In this document: piece after piece, positions 9,259 through 17,898 of the stretch
Layout of the letters: each line of letters starts with the position of its first letter
Numbering within the stretch: the stretch's first letter is position 1
DNA from: Bacillota bacterium
Lineage (GTDB): Bacteria; Bacillota; Clostridia; Lachnospirales; Lachnospiraceae
Reading direction: 5' to 3'
Length of the DNA stretch: 64,000 bases
NCBI GenBank assembly: GCA_023387655.1
Contig: JAEWHR010000072.1
Location: 1 to 64,000 of the forward strand
Translations under genes and position numbers: made by a program
Notes under the pieces: model-generated
What the model was told of the DNA's origin: nothing
The model's database searches: none
Seen by the model: the letters and a program-made list of their open reading frames with translations, nothing else

Positions 9259-9972
9259 CTACCTTAGACGTCGATTTTCATACTTTGCCATCATTTGAAG
9301 ATTATTTTTCACTAAATCAATTCGTTCTTCTATCGTACCTTCACCCACTGGCAAATCAAGTGCAATTTCAATATTCCCCATCATACGTTCATCGATATTC
9401 TTTCTTATACTATATAAGATTTCAAGTTTCTCTTCACAATCTTTCGCATCAAGAAATGCCATCAAGTCATAGTTTACTTCTGGATGGAATTCATCCTTTT
9501 TAGAATGCTCTTCTACTCCTAGGTTTAATACATCCTTTTTTGAATAATCTGCTACTCCTAGGTCTAATTCATCCTTTTTTGAATAGTCTTCTACTCCTAG
9601 GTCTAATTCATCCTTTTTAGAATGCTCTTCTACTCCTAGGTCTAATACATCCTTATTAGAATGATCTGCTATTCCTGAGTTAGCATCTTTTATAAGATCA
9701 TCACTACATCTCTGTCCATTATCACTGCTAAGTTCTTCTCTTAACATTAATGTAAAACGATATTCTTTCGTTACATTCGGATATTTCTCATGGTCCACCT
9801 CACTAAGAAACATAGAAAGAGGTCTAGCATATGTCTTGAAATCTCCGTAAAGTGCTTGATAAATCACAAGCTCCTCCCCTGTTTCGGAGTGTTTTGCAAC
9901 AGTAATAATTTGATAAAGCATCCCTTTAAAATGTTGGTATAATTGCCCTGGTTGCGGTTTGATTCTTTCCAA
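9259..9972 (-). CDS. DUF1653 domain protein with 13-residue tandem repeats
   Basis: Residues 1-70 match the DUF1653 domain (KPQPGQLYQHFKG at the start, VIYQALYGD near 50, then the TYARPLSMF segment), a small beta-rich domain of unknown function. Residues about 105-160 are a tandem array with consensus KDELDLGVxxxSK, about four and a half copies. Residues 165-237 form a helical C-terminal region. The repeats are acidic and probably disordered or solenoid-like. The reading frame begins with TTG at 9972, about ten bases after GGGAGG; no in-frame ATG is better placed. It stands alone, with no close neighbour. DUF1653 proteins are usually short single-domain proteins, so the repeat and tail are unusual. 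Confidence 0.75.
   Translation of the reverse strand: MERIKPQPGQLYQHFKGMLYQIITVAKHSETGEELVIYQALYGDFKTYARPLSMFLSEVDHEKYPNVTKEYRFTLMLREELSSDNGQRCSDDLIKDANSGIADHSNKDVLDLGVEEHSKKDELDLGVEDYSKKDELDLGVADYSKKDVLNLGVEEHSKKDEFHPEVNYDLMAFLDAKDCEEKLEILYSIRKNIDERMMGNIEIALDLPVGEGTIEERIDLVKNNLQMMAKYENRRLR
9492..9690 (-). repeat. 39-bp tandem coding repeat in the DUF1653 gene
   Basis: The words CATCC at 9492, 9531, 9570, 9609 and 9648 recur exactly every 39 bases, giving in-frame 13-codon units. Copies are nearly identical, including the CTCCTAGG block, which suggests recent expansion by slippage or recombination. Confidence 0.9.
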
Positions 9973-10087
9973 AATAATTCATCCTCCCTTAATATCACAC
10001 CTAGTATTCCTTAGTTTTTTCTCACTTGCCAAAAAACTGCATCATCATACTAAGCCATTCACTCTATATGGTAAGAGTCATACTTAT

Positions 10088-11065
10088 CTATTTTCGTAAA
10101 GAGAGATAATACTCTGCATATTCTTTTGTAATTAGTCTTGCATTCACCATCTGCCTTATATAAAGAGAAAATTCATCCTTACTTATATTAGCTTCTGACA
10201 GCTGTTGTAACAACGTTTTGATTCTTACTTTAAATTCTGAAACTGTAATTACGCCATCTCTTAACATAATACTAAGCAGATATGCGGCTTCAAAATAAGG
10301 ATTGTGCATCTTAGGATCAGCAAATCTTCCCTCATAGCTTAAGTCTAATTTTAACATATCCATTATCGTTCTTATGGAAGTATTCGTTACTTTAATATCT
10401 GGTGATAACACATATAAATTCTTTCGATATACTTTTCTTCCATCTCTGGAATCCTCATAAAGAGTTGGAAGATAGGAGGAAAAAACAACACGAAGAAAGG
10501 AAGGTTTTTGAAAACCTTGATAGTCAAGAAGTGGATTTGCAATCACTCCCTTTTCGTAGGTTATTTTTGTTACCTTTGATAAAGGAATTGTTACCTTCCG
10601 TGTCTCTTCTTCAAATAATAAAAGATTTAAGTATCCTCGATCTGACCAAATATAAGCAGGGCATTGTCTTATTTTTTCACTTTGACATAGCTCTATCATA
10701 ATTGGCTTATGGTCTTTATTCACCTTATATTTTATAAAGATGCCCTTAACAGTTTCTTCATTATATTGTTCGTAGATATTTTCTTCCTCTTCCTCTACTG
10801 GTTCCTTGGATTGAGTATCCGTTAGAGCAAGCTCCTCACGGGTTTTCTTATAAACTTGTTTTCCTGTTTTTTGAAACGAAAGTGATGTAATAAAAAGAAA
10901 TGCTACAAGAAAGCAAAATGTCGCAATCATCCCCCACAACGGAGATTTTTCCACTATAGTAAATCCGATACTAACACTACCGAATACTAACAAAAATATC
11001 GTCGCAAGAATATAGCCCTTTGTCTTTTTATTCCCATACCGTAATCCGTTCCAAATTTTATTCAT
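10088..11065 (-). CDS. Hypothetical two-helix membrane protein coupled to nrdG
   Basis: I do not recognise the family by name. The 325-residue product has two transmembrane segments close together (about residues 16-36 and 43-62). An acidic linker (EEEEENIYEQYNEE) and a large cytosolic region of mixed fold follow. The start at 11065 is chosen because GGAG lies six bases upstream. The start overlaps the nrdG stop by eight bases (ATGAATAA), so translation is probably coupled. An ATG four codons earlier is less well placed. The overlap suggests co-expression with the anaerobic reductase activase, but the protein itself gives no sign of a role in nucleotide reduction. Confidence 0.7.
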   Translation of the reverse strand: MNKIWNGLRYGNKKTKGYILATIFLLVFGSVSIGFTIVEKSPLWGMIATFCFLVAFLFITSLSFQKTGKQVYKKTREELALTDTQSKEPVEEEEENIYEQYNEETVKGIFIKYKVNKDHKPIMIELCQSEKIRQCPAYIWSDRGYLNLLLFEEETRKVTIPLSKVTKITYEKGVIANPLLDYQGFQKPSFLRVVFSSYLPTLYEDSRDGRKVYRKNLYVLSPDIKVTNTSIRTIMDMLKLDLSYEGRFADPKMHNPYFEAAYLLSIMLRDGVITVSEFKVRIKTLLQQLSEANISKDEFSLYIRQMVNARLITKEYAEYYLSLRK

Positions 11066-11591
11066 TCGTAGCTCCATCCCATAAAATTATTTTTTCTGAC
11101 CGAAGCGAATCTTGTACCAAAATAATTCGTTGATTCTCAGAACCTCGAAAACGAAGATTAATATTTTTCTTTTCTTCGATAAATTTACCATCCACTAATA
11201 CATCAAGGTAAGATAACAACTCTTTGGTCTCTTCATGCTTAACAGCCATCTTACCTAATATATCGGCATCTAAGAGATATCCACTATAGCACCAAATTGT
11301 TTTCGTAGGGTACATTTCCTTTACTCTTCGTAATAACGGTAGCAGCCCAAGTTGATTTGTAAGTTCGAACGGTTCTCCACCAAGTAAAGATAAACCAGCG
11401 ATATAATCTGGTTTTAATAAGGTAAGAATATATTCAATAGTCTCTTCTGTAAAAGGCTCTCCGTAATGAAAATCCCAAGCAACTTCATTGAAGCATCCTT
11501 TGCAATGATGAGTACAACCGCTTACAAACAAAGATACTCTTACTCCTGGACCGTTTGCCACGTCAAATGGCTTAATTGTAGCATAATTCAT
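11058..11591 (-). CDS. nrdG: Anaerobic ribonucleotide reductase activating protein
   Basis: NrdG is a radical SAM enzyme that installs the glycyl radical on NrdD. The 177-residue protein has the variant cluster motif CTHHCKGC at residues 26-33 and a GGEPF motif near 90, both typical of activases. It starts at 11591 after GGGGTGAC. It lies 327 bases downstream of nrdD on the same strand. A terminator-like hairpin follows nrdD, so nrdG may have some expression of its own. Its last codons overlap the next gene. Confidence 0.93.
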   Translation of the reverse strand: MNYATIKPFDVANGPGVRVSLFVSGCTHHCKGCFNEVAWDFHYGEPFTEETIEYILTLLKPDYIAGLSLLGGEPFELTNQLGLLPLLRRVKEMYPTKTIWCYSGYLLDADILGKMAVKHEETKELLSYLDVLVDGKFIEEKKNINLRFRGSENQRIILVQDSLRSEKIILWDGATNE

Positions 11592-11633
11592 GATGTCACC
11601 CCAAATTTCTTTTTAAATATAGTGCTAAAAAAC

Positions 11634-11746
11634 GCACCTCTGTATAATCAAAGTTGAATTAATATTATAAGTAACTATTTTGGTTTAAAGACGTACTCTA
11701 TATAATCAGAGTTGAAAAGGCACCTCTATATAATCAGAGTTGAATT
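11634..11746. repeat. Three direct repeats, CTCTRTATAATCARAGTTGAA core
   Basis: Copies at 11634-11660, 11691-11718 and 11720-11746. The first and third are almost identical over 27 bases; the middle one differs at its left end. They lie upstream of nrdG. They could be protein-binding sites or a degenerate intergenic repeat family. Confidence 0.75.
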
Positions 11747-11835
11747 TATATTTCCGTACCTTTTTATATAGAAACTAAATGCATACTTAGGTATCCGTTT
11801 TGTACTAATTACACACTTTTTAATATTATGATATA

Positions 11836-11877
11836 GGAAACGTCCCCAAACATACTAAAGTAGTCGGCGACGTTTCC
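11836..11877 (-). terminator. Hairpin after nrdD
   Basis: Arms GGAAACGTC/GACGTTTCC (9 bp) enclose a 24-base loop with further short pairing. It lies 42 bases after the nrdD stop codon. No clean T-run follows on the minus strand, so it may stabilise or attenuate rather than fully terminate. Confidence 0.5.
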
Positions 11878-11918
11878 ATGTTAAATATATTCTATCATAC
11901 TTTTATTGGTACTGCACA

Positions 11919-14045
11919 TTAAATATGAAGTACTCTTGCATTAATTTCTTTTGTTTTTCCTTTGTTCCAGAAATTCTCTCCTAAATAACCACAAGTTCTA
12001 CGGGTTACGTTCATCTTTGCATGGTCTTTATTACCACAATTTGGGCACTCCCATTCAAAGTCTTCATTAATTTTAATCTCACCGTCAAAACCACATACAT
12101 GACAATAATCAGATTTCGTATTAAATTCTGCGTATTGAATATTATCATAGATAAATTTCACGATTTCTTCTAATGCTTCTAGATTATGACGCATATTTGG
12201 TATTTCAACATAAGAAATTGCACCACCGCTGGAGATCACCTGGAACTGGCTTTCGAAGGTGAATTTACTAAATGCATCAATATCTTCACGAACATCCACA
12301 TGATAGGAGTTTGTATAATAACCTTTGTCTGTAATGTCTTTGATTTCACCAAAACGTTCTTTATCAATTCTTGCAAAACGATAGCAAAGAGATTCTGCAG
12401 GTGTTCCATATAATCCAAATCCAATTCCTGTTTCTCTCTTCCATGTATCCGCTGCTTCTCTTAGGCGATTCATAACACGAAGAGCAAATTCTGTTCCTTC
12501 CTTCTGTGTATGGCTTACCCCTTTCATAAGCTTGGTAACTTCATATAATCCAATGTATCCAAGAGAAATAGTGGAATAACCATCGTGTAATAATTTATCA
12601 ATGGTTTCACCCTTTTTAAGTCTTGCTATTGCACCATATTGCCAATGGATTGGACTAACATCAGAAATAGTACCTTCTAACGCTCTATGTCTGCACATAA
12701 GAGCTTCAAAACAAAGTGCTAGACGTTCTTCTAAAAGCTGCCAGAACACTTCTTCATCTCCATTCGCTATAATACCAATCTGTGGAAGATTTAAACTGAC
12801 AACACCTTGATTAAAGCGTCCTTCAAATTTGTATTCACCATTCTCATCCTTCCAAGGAGATAGGAAACTACGGCATCCCATACAAGAGAATACATTGCCT
12901 TCGTAATTCTCACGCATTTTCTTAGCTGAAATGTAATCTGGATAGAGACGTTTCGCAGAACACTGTACAGCCAATTTTGTGATATAGTCATATTTACCGC
13001 CCTTTAAACAGTTATGTTCATCCAGTACATAGATTAGCTTTGGAAACGCTGGAGTAATATAAACTCCCTTTTCATTCTTAATTCCTTCCAAACGCTGGCG
13101 AAGAATTTCTTCAATTATCATTGCATTTTCTTCAATGTACTCATCGTCCTTGTCAAGATTTAAGAACAAGGTAACAAAAGGAGACTGACCATTGGTTGTC
13201 ATTAATGTATTAATCTGATACTGAATCGTCTGAACACCGGAACGAAGTTCATCTTGTACTCTCTCTTGTACAAATTTCTCAATTACTTCTTCGCTAGCTT
13301 CTCCATTAAACAAAGATTCATAGCGTTTTCTATATTTGTCCATACTATAGCGAAGATACTTTCCAAGATGACGAATGTCTACTGACTGTCCACCATACTG
13401 GCTACTTGCTACAGCAGAAATAATCTGTGTCATAACGGTACATGCAACTTGAAAACTCTTTGGAGTCTCAATCAGTTTTGCATTCATTACTGTACCATTT
13501 TCAAGCATATCCTTAATATTAATCAAACAACAGTTAAAAATAGATTGAAGGAAATAGTCTGCATCATGAAAATGTAGGATTCCTTCCTCATGAGCTTTCG
13601 AAATTTTTTCTGGTAATAACAAACGTTTTGTTAAATCCTTCGATACCTCACCGGCAATTAAATCACGTTGTGTGGATGCAATTACTGCATTTTTATTGGA
13701 GTTTTCCTCCATAACATCTTCATTACTATGTCGAATCAAGCTCATGATCGATTCATCTGTGGTATTCGCTTTTCGAACTAACTCTCTACGAAAACGATAG
13801 ATAATATAAGTTTTAGCCAAAACAAACTTACGCTCTGCCATTAACTTCTGTTCAATGATATCTTGAATTTCCTCTACATACATCGTATCTTTCTTAAGCT
13901 TCTCAATTCCTACAACAATTGATTCAATTTTATCCTCGGTAACCTTTTCTTTATGATCTACCTCATCATTTGCTTTACGAATTGCAACTAATATCTTATT
14001 TCTGTCATAATCCGTTACCCTACCATCACGCTTAACTACCTTCAT
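11919..14045 (-). CDS. nrdD: Anaerobic ribonucleoside-triphosphate reductase (class III)
   Basis: NrdD reduces ribonucleoside triphosphates to deoxy forms under anoxia using a glycyl radical. The 708-residue protein has an N-terminal ATP-cone (residues 1-90, KVVKRDGRVTDYDRNKI). A central ten-stranded catalytic barrel follows, with SCMGCRSF containing substrate-site cysteines. A zinc site CHVCG and CPNCG lies near 640-665. The radical loop RTCGYLGENFW carries Gly686. The start at 14045 follows AAGGA by eight bases. NrdR-like boxes and a promoter lie upstream. Activation needs the adjacent NrdG. Confidence 0.96.
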   Translation of the reverse strand: MKVVKRDGRVTDYDRNKILVAIRKANDEVDHKEKVTEDKIESIVVGIEKLKKDTMYVEEIQDIIEQKLMAERKFVLAKTYIIYRFRRELVRKANTTDESIMSLIRHSNEDVMEENSNKNAVIASTQRDLIAGEVSKDLTKRLLLPEKISKAHEEGILHFHDADYFLQSIFNCCLINIKDMLENGTVMNAKLIETPKSFQVACTVMTQIISAVASSQYGGQSVDIRHLGKYLRYSMDKYRKRYESLFNGEASEEVIEKFVQERVQDELRSGVQTIQYQINTLMTTNGQSPFVTLFLNLDKDDEYIEENAMIIEEILRQRLEGIKNEKGVYITPAFPKLIYVLDEHNCLKGGKYDYITKLAVQCSAKRLYPDYISAKKMRENYEGNVFSCMGCRSFLSPWKDENGEYKFEGRFNQGVVSLNLPQIGIIANGDEEVFWQLLEERLALCFEALMCRHRALEGTISDVSPIHWQYGAIARLKKGETIDKLLHDGYSTISLGYIGLYEVTKLMKGVSHTQKEGTEFALRVMNRLREAADTWKRETGIGFGLYGTPAESLCYRFARIDKERFGEIKDITDKGYYTNSYHVDVREDIDAFSKFTFESQFQVISSGGAISYVEIPNMRHNLEALEEIVKFIYDNIQYAEFNTKSDYCHVCGFDGEIKINEDFEWECPNCGNKDHAKMNVTRRTCGYLGENFWNKGKTKEINARVLHI

Positions 14046-14226
14046 ATAACCTATCCTTTCTTGCTTCTAAATTTTTGTCTTTGGTATGTCCCCAAAATGA
14101 TTGCCCCTTACTTCCATACGATATAGACATGGTAGTAAGAGGCGAATATAATTAAATTATGCTTGTTTCCAAGTAAAGGCAAAGAAATTGTTAACTTTGA
14201 CCATATTTTTTTTATTGCATACTATT

Positions 14227-14255
14227 AGTATAGCATAGTCAAAAGGATAAGTCTA
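14227..14255 (-). promoter_or_regulatory. Putative sigma-A promoter for nrdD
   Basis: On the minus strand TAGACT (14255-14250) and TATACT (14232-14227) are 17 bases apart. The -10 lies inside the imperfect palindrome ATACTATTAGTAT. Confidence 0.45.
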
Positions 14256-14298
14256 CTACATATTGTTTCTTTTTCACCTTCCAATTACTAGATATAGT
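14255..14298 (-). promoter_or_regulatory. Pair of putative NrdR boxes
   Basis: The distal box (14287-14298) reads ACTATATCTAGT on the minus strand, an excellent match to the NrdR-box pattern. The proximal, weaker box (14255-14266, ACAATATGTAGT) is centred 32 bases away, three helical turns, the usual spacing of NrdR box pairs. The proximal box abuts the -35, consistent with repression when dATP is plentiful. Confidence 0.6.
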
Positions 14299-14374
14299 GG
14301 TTTTAATTTTCTTTCTATTCTGAATTATTCCTATGTTACGGATAGTTTTCAGTATTTAAGTTACTTAAGTCCTA

Positions 14375-15514
14375 TTATGATAACCTCATTTTAAAGTCAT
14401 TATAGCCAAATTGTTTGACAATTACGACTCCTTCTTTTTCTGTATGCGCAATAATGGAAGGAAGATTAATTCCATTAAACATATTATTTTTTACCATACT
14501 ATAATGGGACATATCACAGAGGACTAAAATATCTCCCTCATTTAATGGTTCATCAAAAGAATATTCTCCCACTACATCACCCGCTAAACAAGTAGTTGCT
14601 CCAAGGATATAAGTATAAGCTTTTTCTCCTGCTTTACCAGCTCCAATTATTTCGGGACGATAGGGCATTTCAAGAACATCAGGCATATGACAAGCTGCAG
14701 AAGTATCTAAGATAGCACATTCTCCATTTGCTCCACAAATATCTAATACCTTTGTTACTAAATATCCCGTGTTTAAGCCAATAGCTTCCCCAGGTTCCAA
14801 ATATACTTCTACATTATAGTTTTCTTTAATATGAAGAATTGCAGAAATTAACGCCTCCACATCATAATCTTCTCTTGTGATATGATGCCCTCCTCCAAAA
14901 TTTATCCACTTCATTTTTTTTAATAAGAAGCCAAACTTTTCTTCTACTATTTTTAAGGTTCTTACTAAAACATCCGAATTTTGCTCACACATCGTATGAA
15001 AATGCAAGCCCTCTAATCCTTCTAAATCTTCTTCTCTCATATTATCGAGGGTAGTTCCTAATCTTGAGCCTTTCGCACATGGATTATATAATTCTACCTC
15101 AATTTCTGAGTATTGCGGATTTATTCGTAATCCACAACTTATTTTCTTGCCTGATTTTTTTATTACTTCCTTATATTTAAGCCATTGTTTTGGTGTATTA
15201 AATACCATATGATCACACAGCGAGATGATTTCCTCCATTTCAGATTCCTGATAAGCTGGGTTAAAGATATGTACTTCTCCTCCCATCTCTTCTTTTCCAA
15301 GCTTTGCTTCAAATAAGGAACTTGCTGTAGTTCCTGTTAAATAAGAACCTATTAACGGATAATAATAGAACATAGAAAACGCTTTCTGAGCCAACAGTAT
15401 CTTACAACCAGTTCGTTCCATAATTCTTTTTAATAAGGACAGGTTTCGTTTCAATAACCGCTCCTCAACAACATAGGAGGGAGTTGGTATCTCTTTGAAA
15501 TCAATTTCTAACAT
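14375..15514 (-). CDS. nspC: Carboxynorspermidine/carboxyspermidine decarboxylase
   Basis: NspC is a PLP enzyme of the alanine-racemase fold (fold III). It decarboxylates carboxyspermidine or carboxynorspermidine, the last step of the alternative polyamine route. The PLP lysine is in LLAQKAFSMF (Lys44). GGGHHITRED near 180 and EPGEA near 240 are typical phosphate and active-site segments. At 379 residues the length is normal. GAGGTGA precedes the start at 15514. It is the last gene of the five-gene cluster, 108 bases after the dehydrogenase; the spacer contains two short hairpins. Confidence 0.93.
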   Translation of the reverse strand: MLEIDFKEIPTPSYVVEERLLKRNLSLLKRIMERTGCKILLAQKAFSMFYYYPLIGSYLTGTTASSLFEAKLGKEEMGGEVHIFNPAYQESEMEEIISLCDHMVFNTPKQWLKYKEVIKKSGKKISCGLRINPQYSEIEVELYNPCAKGSRLGTTLDNMREEDLEGLEGLHFHTMCEQNSDVLVRTLKIVEEKFGFLLKKMKWINFGGGHHITREDYDVEALISAILHIKENYNVEVYLEPGEAIGLNTGYLVTKVLDICGANGECAILDTSAACHMPDVLEMPYRPEIIGAGKAGEKAYTYILGATTCLAGDVVGEYSFDEPLNEGDILVLCDMSHYSMVKNNMFNGINLPSIIAHTEKEGVVIVKQFGYNDFKMRLS

Positions 15515-15622
15515 AAATCACCTCAATTCTGCACACGCCTAAATGCACATATAAATATACGTGTGCTTTTTACTTTACTATAAGGCTGTTGCAATTACGA
15601 ATCATGCAACAACCCAACTTCC

Positions 15623-16822
15623 TTAATCTACTAATACAGGATTAAAATCTTCTTTCCAAGGGAGTCCAAATCGATTTAATTCCTCCATAAAAGGATCCGG
15701 GTTAAACTCCTCTACATTAAATACCCCCGGTTTCTTCCACTTTCCTGTTAGTACCATCGCTGCACCAATCATCGCAGGAACTCCTGTGGTATAAGAAATT
15801 GCCTGAGAGCCAACCTCACGGTAGCATTCCTGATGGTCACATACATTATATACGTAATAAGTAACTTCTTTTCCATCCTTTACACCCTTAAAAATACAAC
15901 CAATATTGGTTTTCCCCACCGTACGTGGTCCAAGCGTCGCAGGATCAGGCAATACAGCCTTTAAAAACTGAAGTGGTACGATTTGCTTGCCTTCAAACTC
16001 GATTGGTTCAATCGAAGTCATACCAACATTTTCTAGGCACTTAAGATGTCTTAAATAACTCTCACCAAACGTCATAAAGAATCGGATACGCTTAATCCCT
16101 TTGATATTAATTGCCAAAGATTCTAACTCCTCATGATGAAGAAGATACATATCTTTTTGTCCAACTTCATGGAAGTCATACACCCTCTTAATCTCCATTG
16201 GTTCCGTCTCAACCCACTTACCATTCTCCCAATAGCTTCCTTTTGCAGAAACTTCTCGGATATTAATCTCCGGATTAAAGTTCGTAGCAAATGGATAACC
16301 ATGATCACCACCGTTACAGTCTAAGATATCGATCTCATGGATTTCATCAAAATAATGCTTCATTGCATAGGCAGAGAAGACACCTGTGACACCTGGGTCA
16401 AAACCACATCCAAGGACTGCTGTAATTCCAGCTTTTTCAAAACGTTTCCGATAGTCCCACTGCCACTTATACTCAAATTTTGCTGTGTCCAAAGGTTCAT
16501 AATTAGCTGTATCAAGATAATCAGTCTTCGTCTCAAGACAGGCATCCATAATAGTTAAATCCTGATATGGAAGTGCAACATTGATTACAATATCCGGCTT
16601 GTACTCCTTAATTAATGCCACAAGCTCAGGTACGTTATCTGCATCTACCTGTGCAGTCGTAATCTTTGTTTTTCCACCATCAAGTTTTTCTTTTAGGGCA
16701 TCACATTTTGATTTTGTTCTACTTGCTATACAGATATCTGTAAACACATCAGAATTTTGACAACACTTGTGTACTACAACACTTGCTACGCCTCCGGCGC
16801 CGATAATTAATGCTCTACTCAT
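15623..16822 (-). CDS. Carboxynorspermidine/carboxyspermidine dehydrogenase (saccharopine dehydrogenase family)
   Basis: This 399-residue NADPH-dependent enzyme should join putrescine (or diaminopropane) with aspartate semialdehyde by reductive condensation, giving carboxyspermidine for NspC. The Rossmann motif is GAGGVASVVVHKC at residues 8-20. The core includes DTANYEPLDTAKFEYKWQW and GCGFDPGVTGVFSAY, hallmarks of the Lys1-like polyamine subfamily rather than lysine catabolism. Its place beside nspC and agmatinase supports this call over saccharopine dehydrogenase. GAGGAG lies six bases before the start. It is separated from speB by a 221-base purine-rich spacer. Confidence 0.9.
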   Translation of the reverse strand: MSRALIIGAGGVASVVVHKCCQNSDVFTDICIASRTKSKCDALKEKLDGGKTKITTAQVDADNVPELVALIKEYKPDIVINVALPYQDLTIMDACLETKTDYLDTANYEPLDTAKFEYKWQWDYRKRFEKAGITAVLGCGFDPGVTGVFSAYAMKHYFDEIHEIDILDCNGGDHGYPFATNFNPEINIREVSAKGSYWENGKWVETEPMEIKRVYDFHEVGQKDMYLLHHEELESLAINIKGIKRIRFFMTFGESYLRHLKCLENVGMTSIEPIEFEGKQIVPLQFLKAVLPDPATLGPRTVGKTNIGCIFKGVKDGKEVTYYVYNVCDHQECYREVGSQAISYTTGVPAMIGAAMVLTGKWKKPGVFNVEEFNPDPFMEELNRFGLPWKEDFNPVLVD

Positions 16823-16872
16823 AATGATCTCCTCTATCTTTCCAATCCTGGTGATTTCATTTATACTAACGT

Positions 16873-16980
16873 ATCTTTTTCCTTACTTATCTATCTTACT
16901 TATCTATCTTACTTTTCTTTTTCTTTATCTTTTTTCTTTATCTTTTTCCGTCTCATTCTATCTTCTTCTCTTTCACTATC
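16873..16980 (-). repeat. Purine-only-like tract between speB and the dehydrogenase
   Basis: On the plus strand this 108-base stretch is almost all C and T, built from variations of TATCTTACT and CTTTATCTTTTT. The mRNA on the minus strand is therefore almost pure purine and should be unstructured. It lies about 50 bases before the dehydrogenase start. Confidence 0.75.
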
Positions 16981-17043
16981 ACCACTGCATTCTATATCTA
17001 AAACAGCTGTAGTAATGCCTTAAATAAGAACTATTAAATAAAT

Positions 17044-17898
17044 TTACTTTATTAACATAAGCATCATCTCACGAAGTAGCTTACACGCCAAAGCTGTGGA
17101 AGCTCCGCTTTGGTCATATACTGGAGAAAGCTCATTCATATCAGCAGCCACCACCTGTAATCTTGAAACTTTTCGTAAAGCATCAAATAACTGAAGGAAG
17201 GTAACGCCACCAGCCTCTGGTGTACCTGTTCCTGGAAATACTGAGGGATCAAGTACATCCAAATCAACCGTAAGATAAACCGGAACTTGCTTTCTTTCCA
17301 ATTCATCAACCACGAAGTCCAAGGTCTGAAAATCAAATCTACATGTAGTTACATGTTCTTTTCCAAATAAAAACTCATCTCTGTCTCCGCTTCGGATACC
17401 AAACTGATAAATCTTTTTATCCCCCACCAACTCATGGCATCTTCTCATAACCGTTGCATGGGATAGTTTTACTCCAAGATAATCCTCTCTTAAGTCCGCA
17501 TGTGCATCAAAGTGTATGATATGGACATTTGGATACTGTTTAACAACTGCACGCATAGCTCCTAAAGTAACCAGATGCTCTCCGCCAATCATGAGAGGAA
17601 ACTTACCATCCTTTAGAATATTACCAGTGAATTCTTCAATGATGGCGAGCGGCCCTACCGGATCACCAAATGGTAGCTCTAAATCTCCCCCATCAAAAAT
17701 CTGAAAATCCGTCAAATCTTTCTCCTGATATGGACTAAAGGTTTCAATTCCATAACTCTCATTTCGAATTGCAGCACTAGCAAATCTTGTACCTGGACGG
17801 TAGGAGGTGGTTCCATCGTATGGAGCTCCAAATAATACCATCTCACTGTCCTCATAATGTGCCTCGCACCCTATAAAAGTATGAAGATTTCTATTCAT
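17044..17898 (-). CDS. speB: Agmatinase
   Basis: SpeB hydrolyses agmatine to putrescine and urea. The 284-residue ureohydrolase has the manganese ligands in GGEHLVTLG (near 113), HFDAHADLREDY (near 138) and TVDLDVLDPS (near 217), followed by GTGTPEAGG, the standard family set. The start at 17898 overlaps the speE stop by eight bases (ATGAATAG), a sign of translational coupling, with a G-rich ribosome site inside speE. With SpeA upstream it completes arginine to putrescine. Confidence 0.95.
   Translation of the reverse strand: MNRNLHTFIGCEAHYEDSEMVLFGAPYDGTTSYRPGTRFASAAIRNESYGIETFSPYQEKDLTDFQIFDGGDLELPFGDPVGPLAIIEEFTGNILKDGKFPLMIGGEHLVTLGAMRAVVKQYPNVHIIHFDAHADLREDYLGVKLSHATVMRRCHELVGDKKIYQFGIRSGDRDEFLFGKEHVTTCRFDFQTLDFVVDELERKQVPVYLTVDLDVLDPSVFPGTGTPEAGGVTFLQLFDALRKVSRLQVVAADMNELSPVYDQSGASTALACKLLREMMLMLIK

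Larger units (their letters stand above)
11592..11918. other. Spacer between nrdD and nrdG
   Basis: A 327-base spacer carrying three 27-base direct repeats and the hairpin after nrdD. I see no ORF with a ribosome site. Confidence 0.6.
14046..14374. other. Regulatory region upstream of nrdD
   Basis: This 329-base stretch holds the nrdD leader of about 170 bases, the promoter and the NrdR-like boxes. No further ORF is supported, and I see no clear terminator for the polyamine cluster, whose last gene ends at 14375. Confidence 0.55.
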
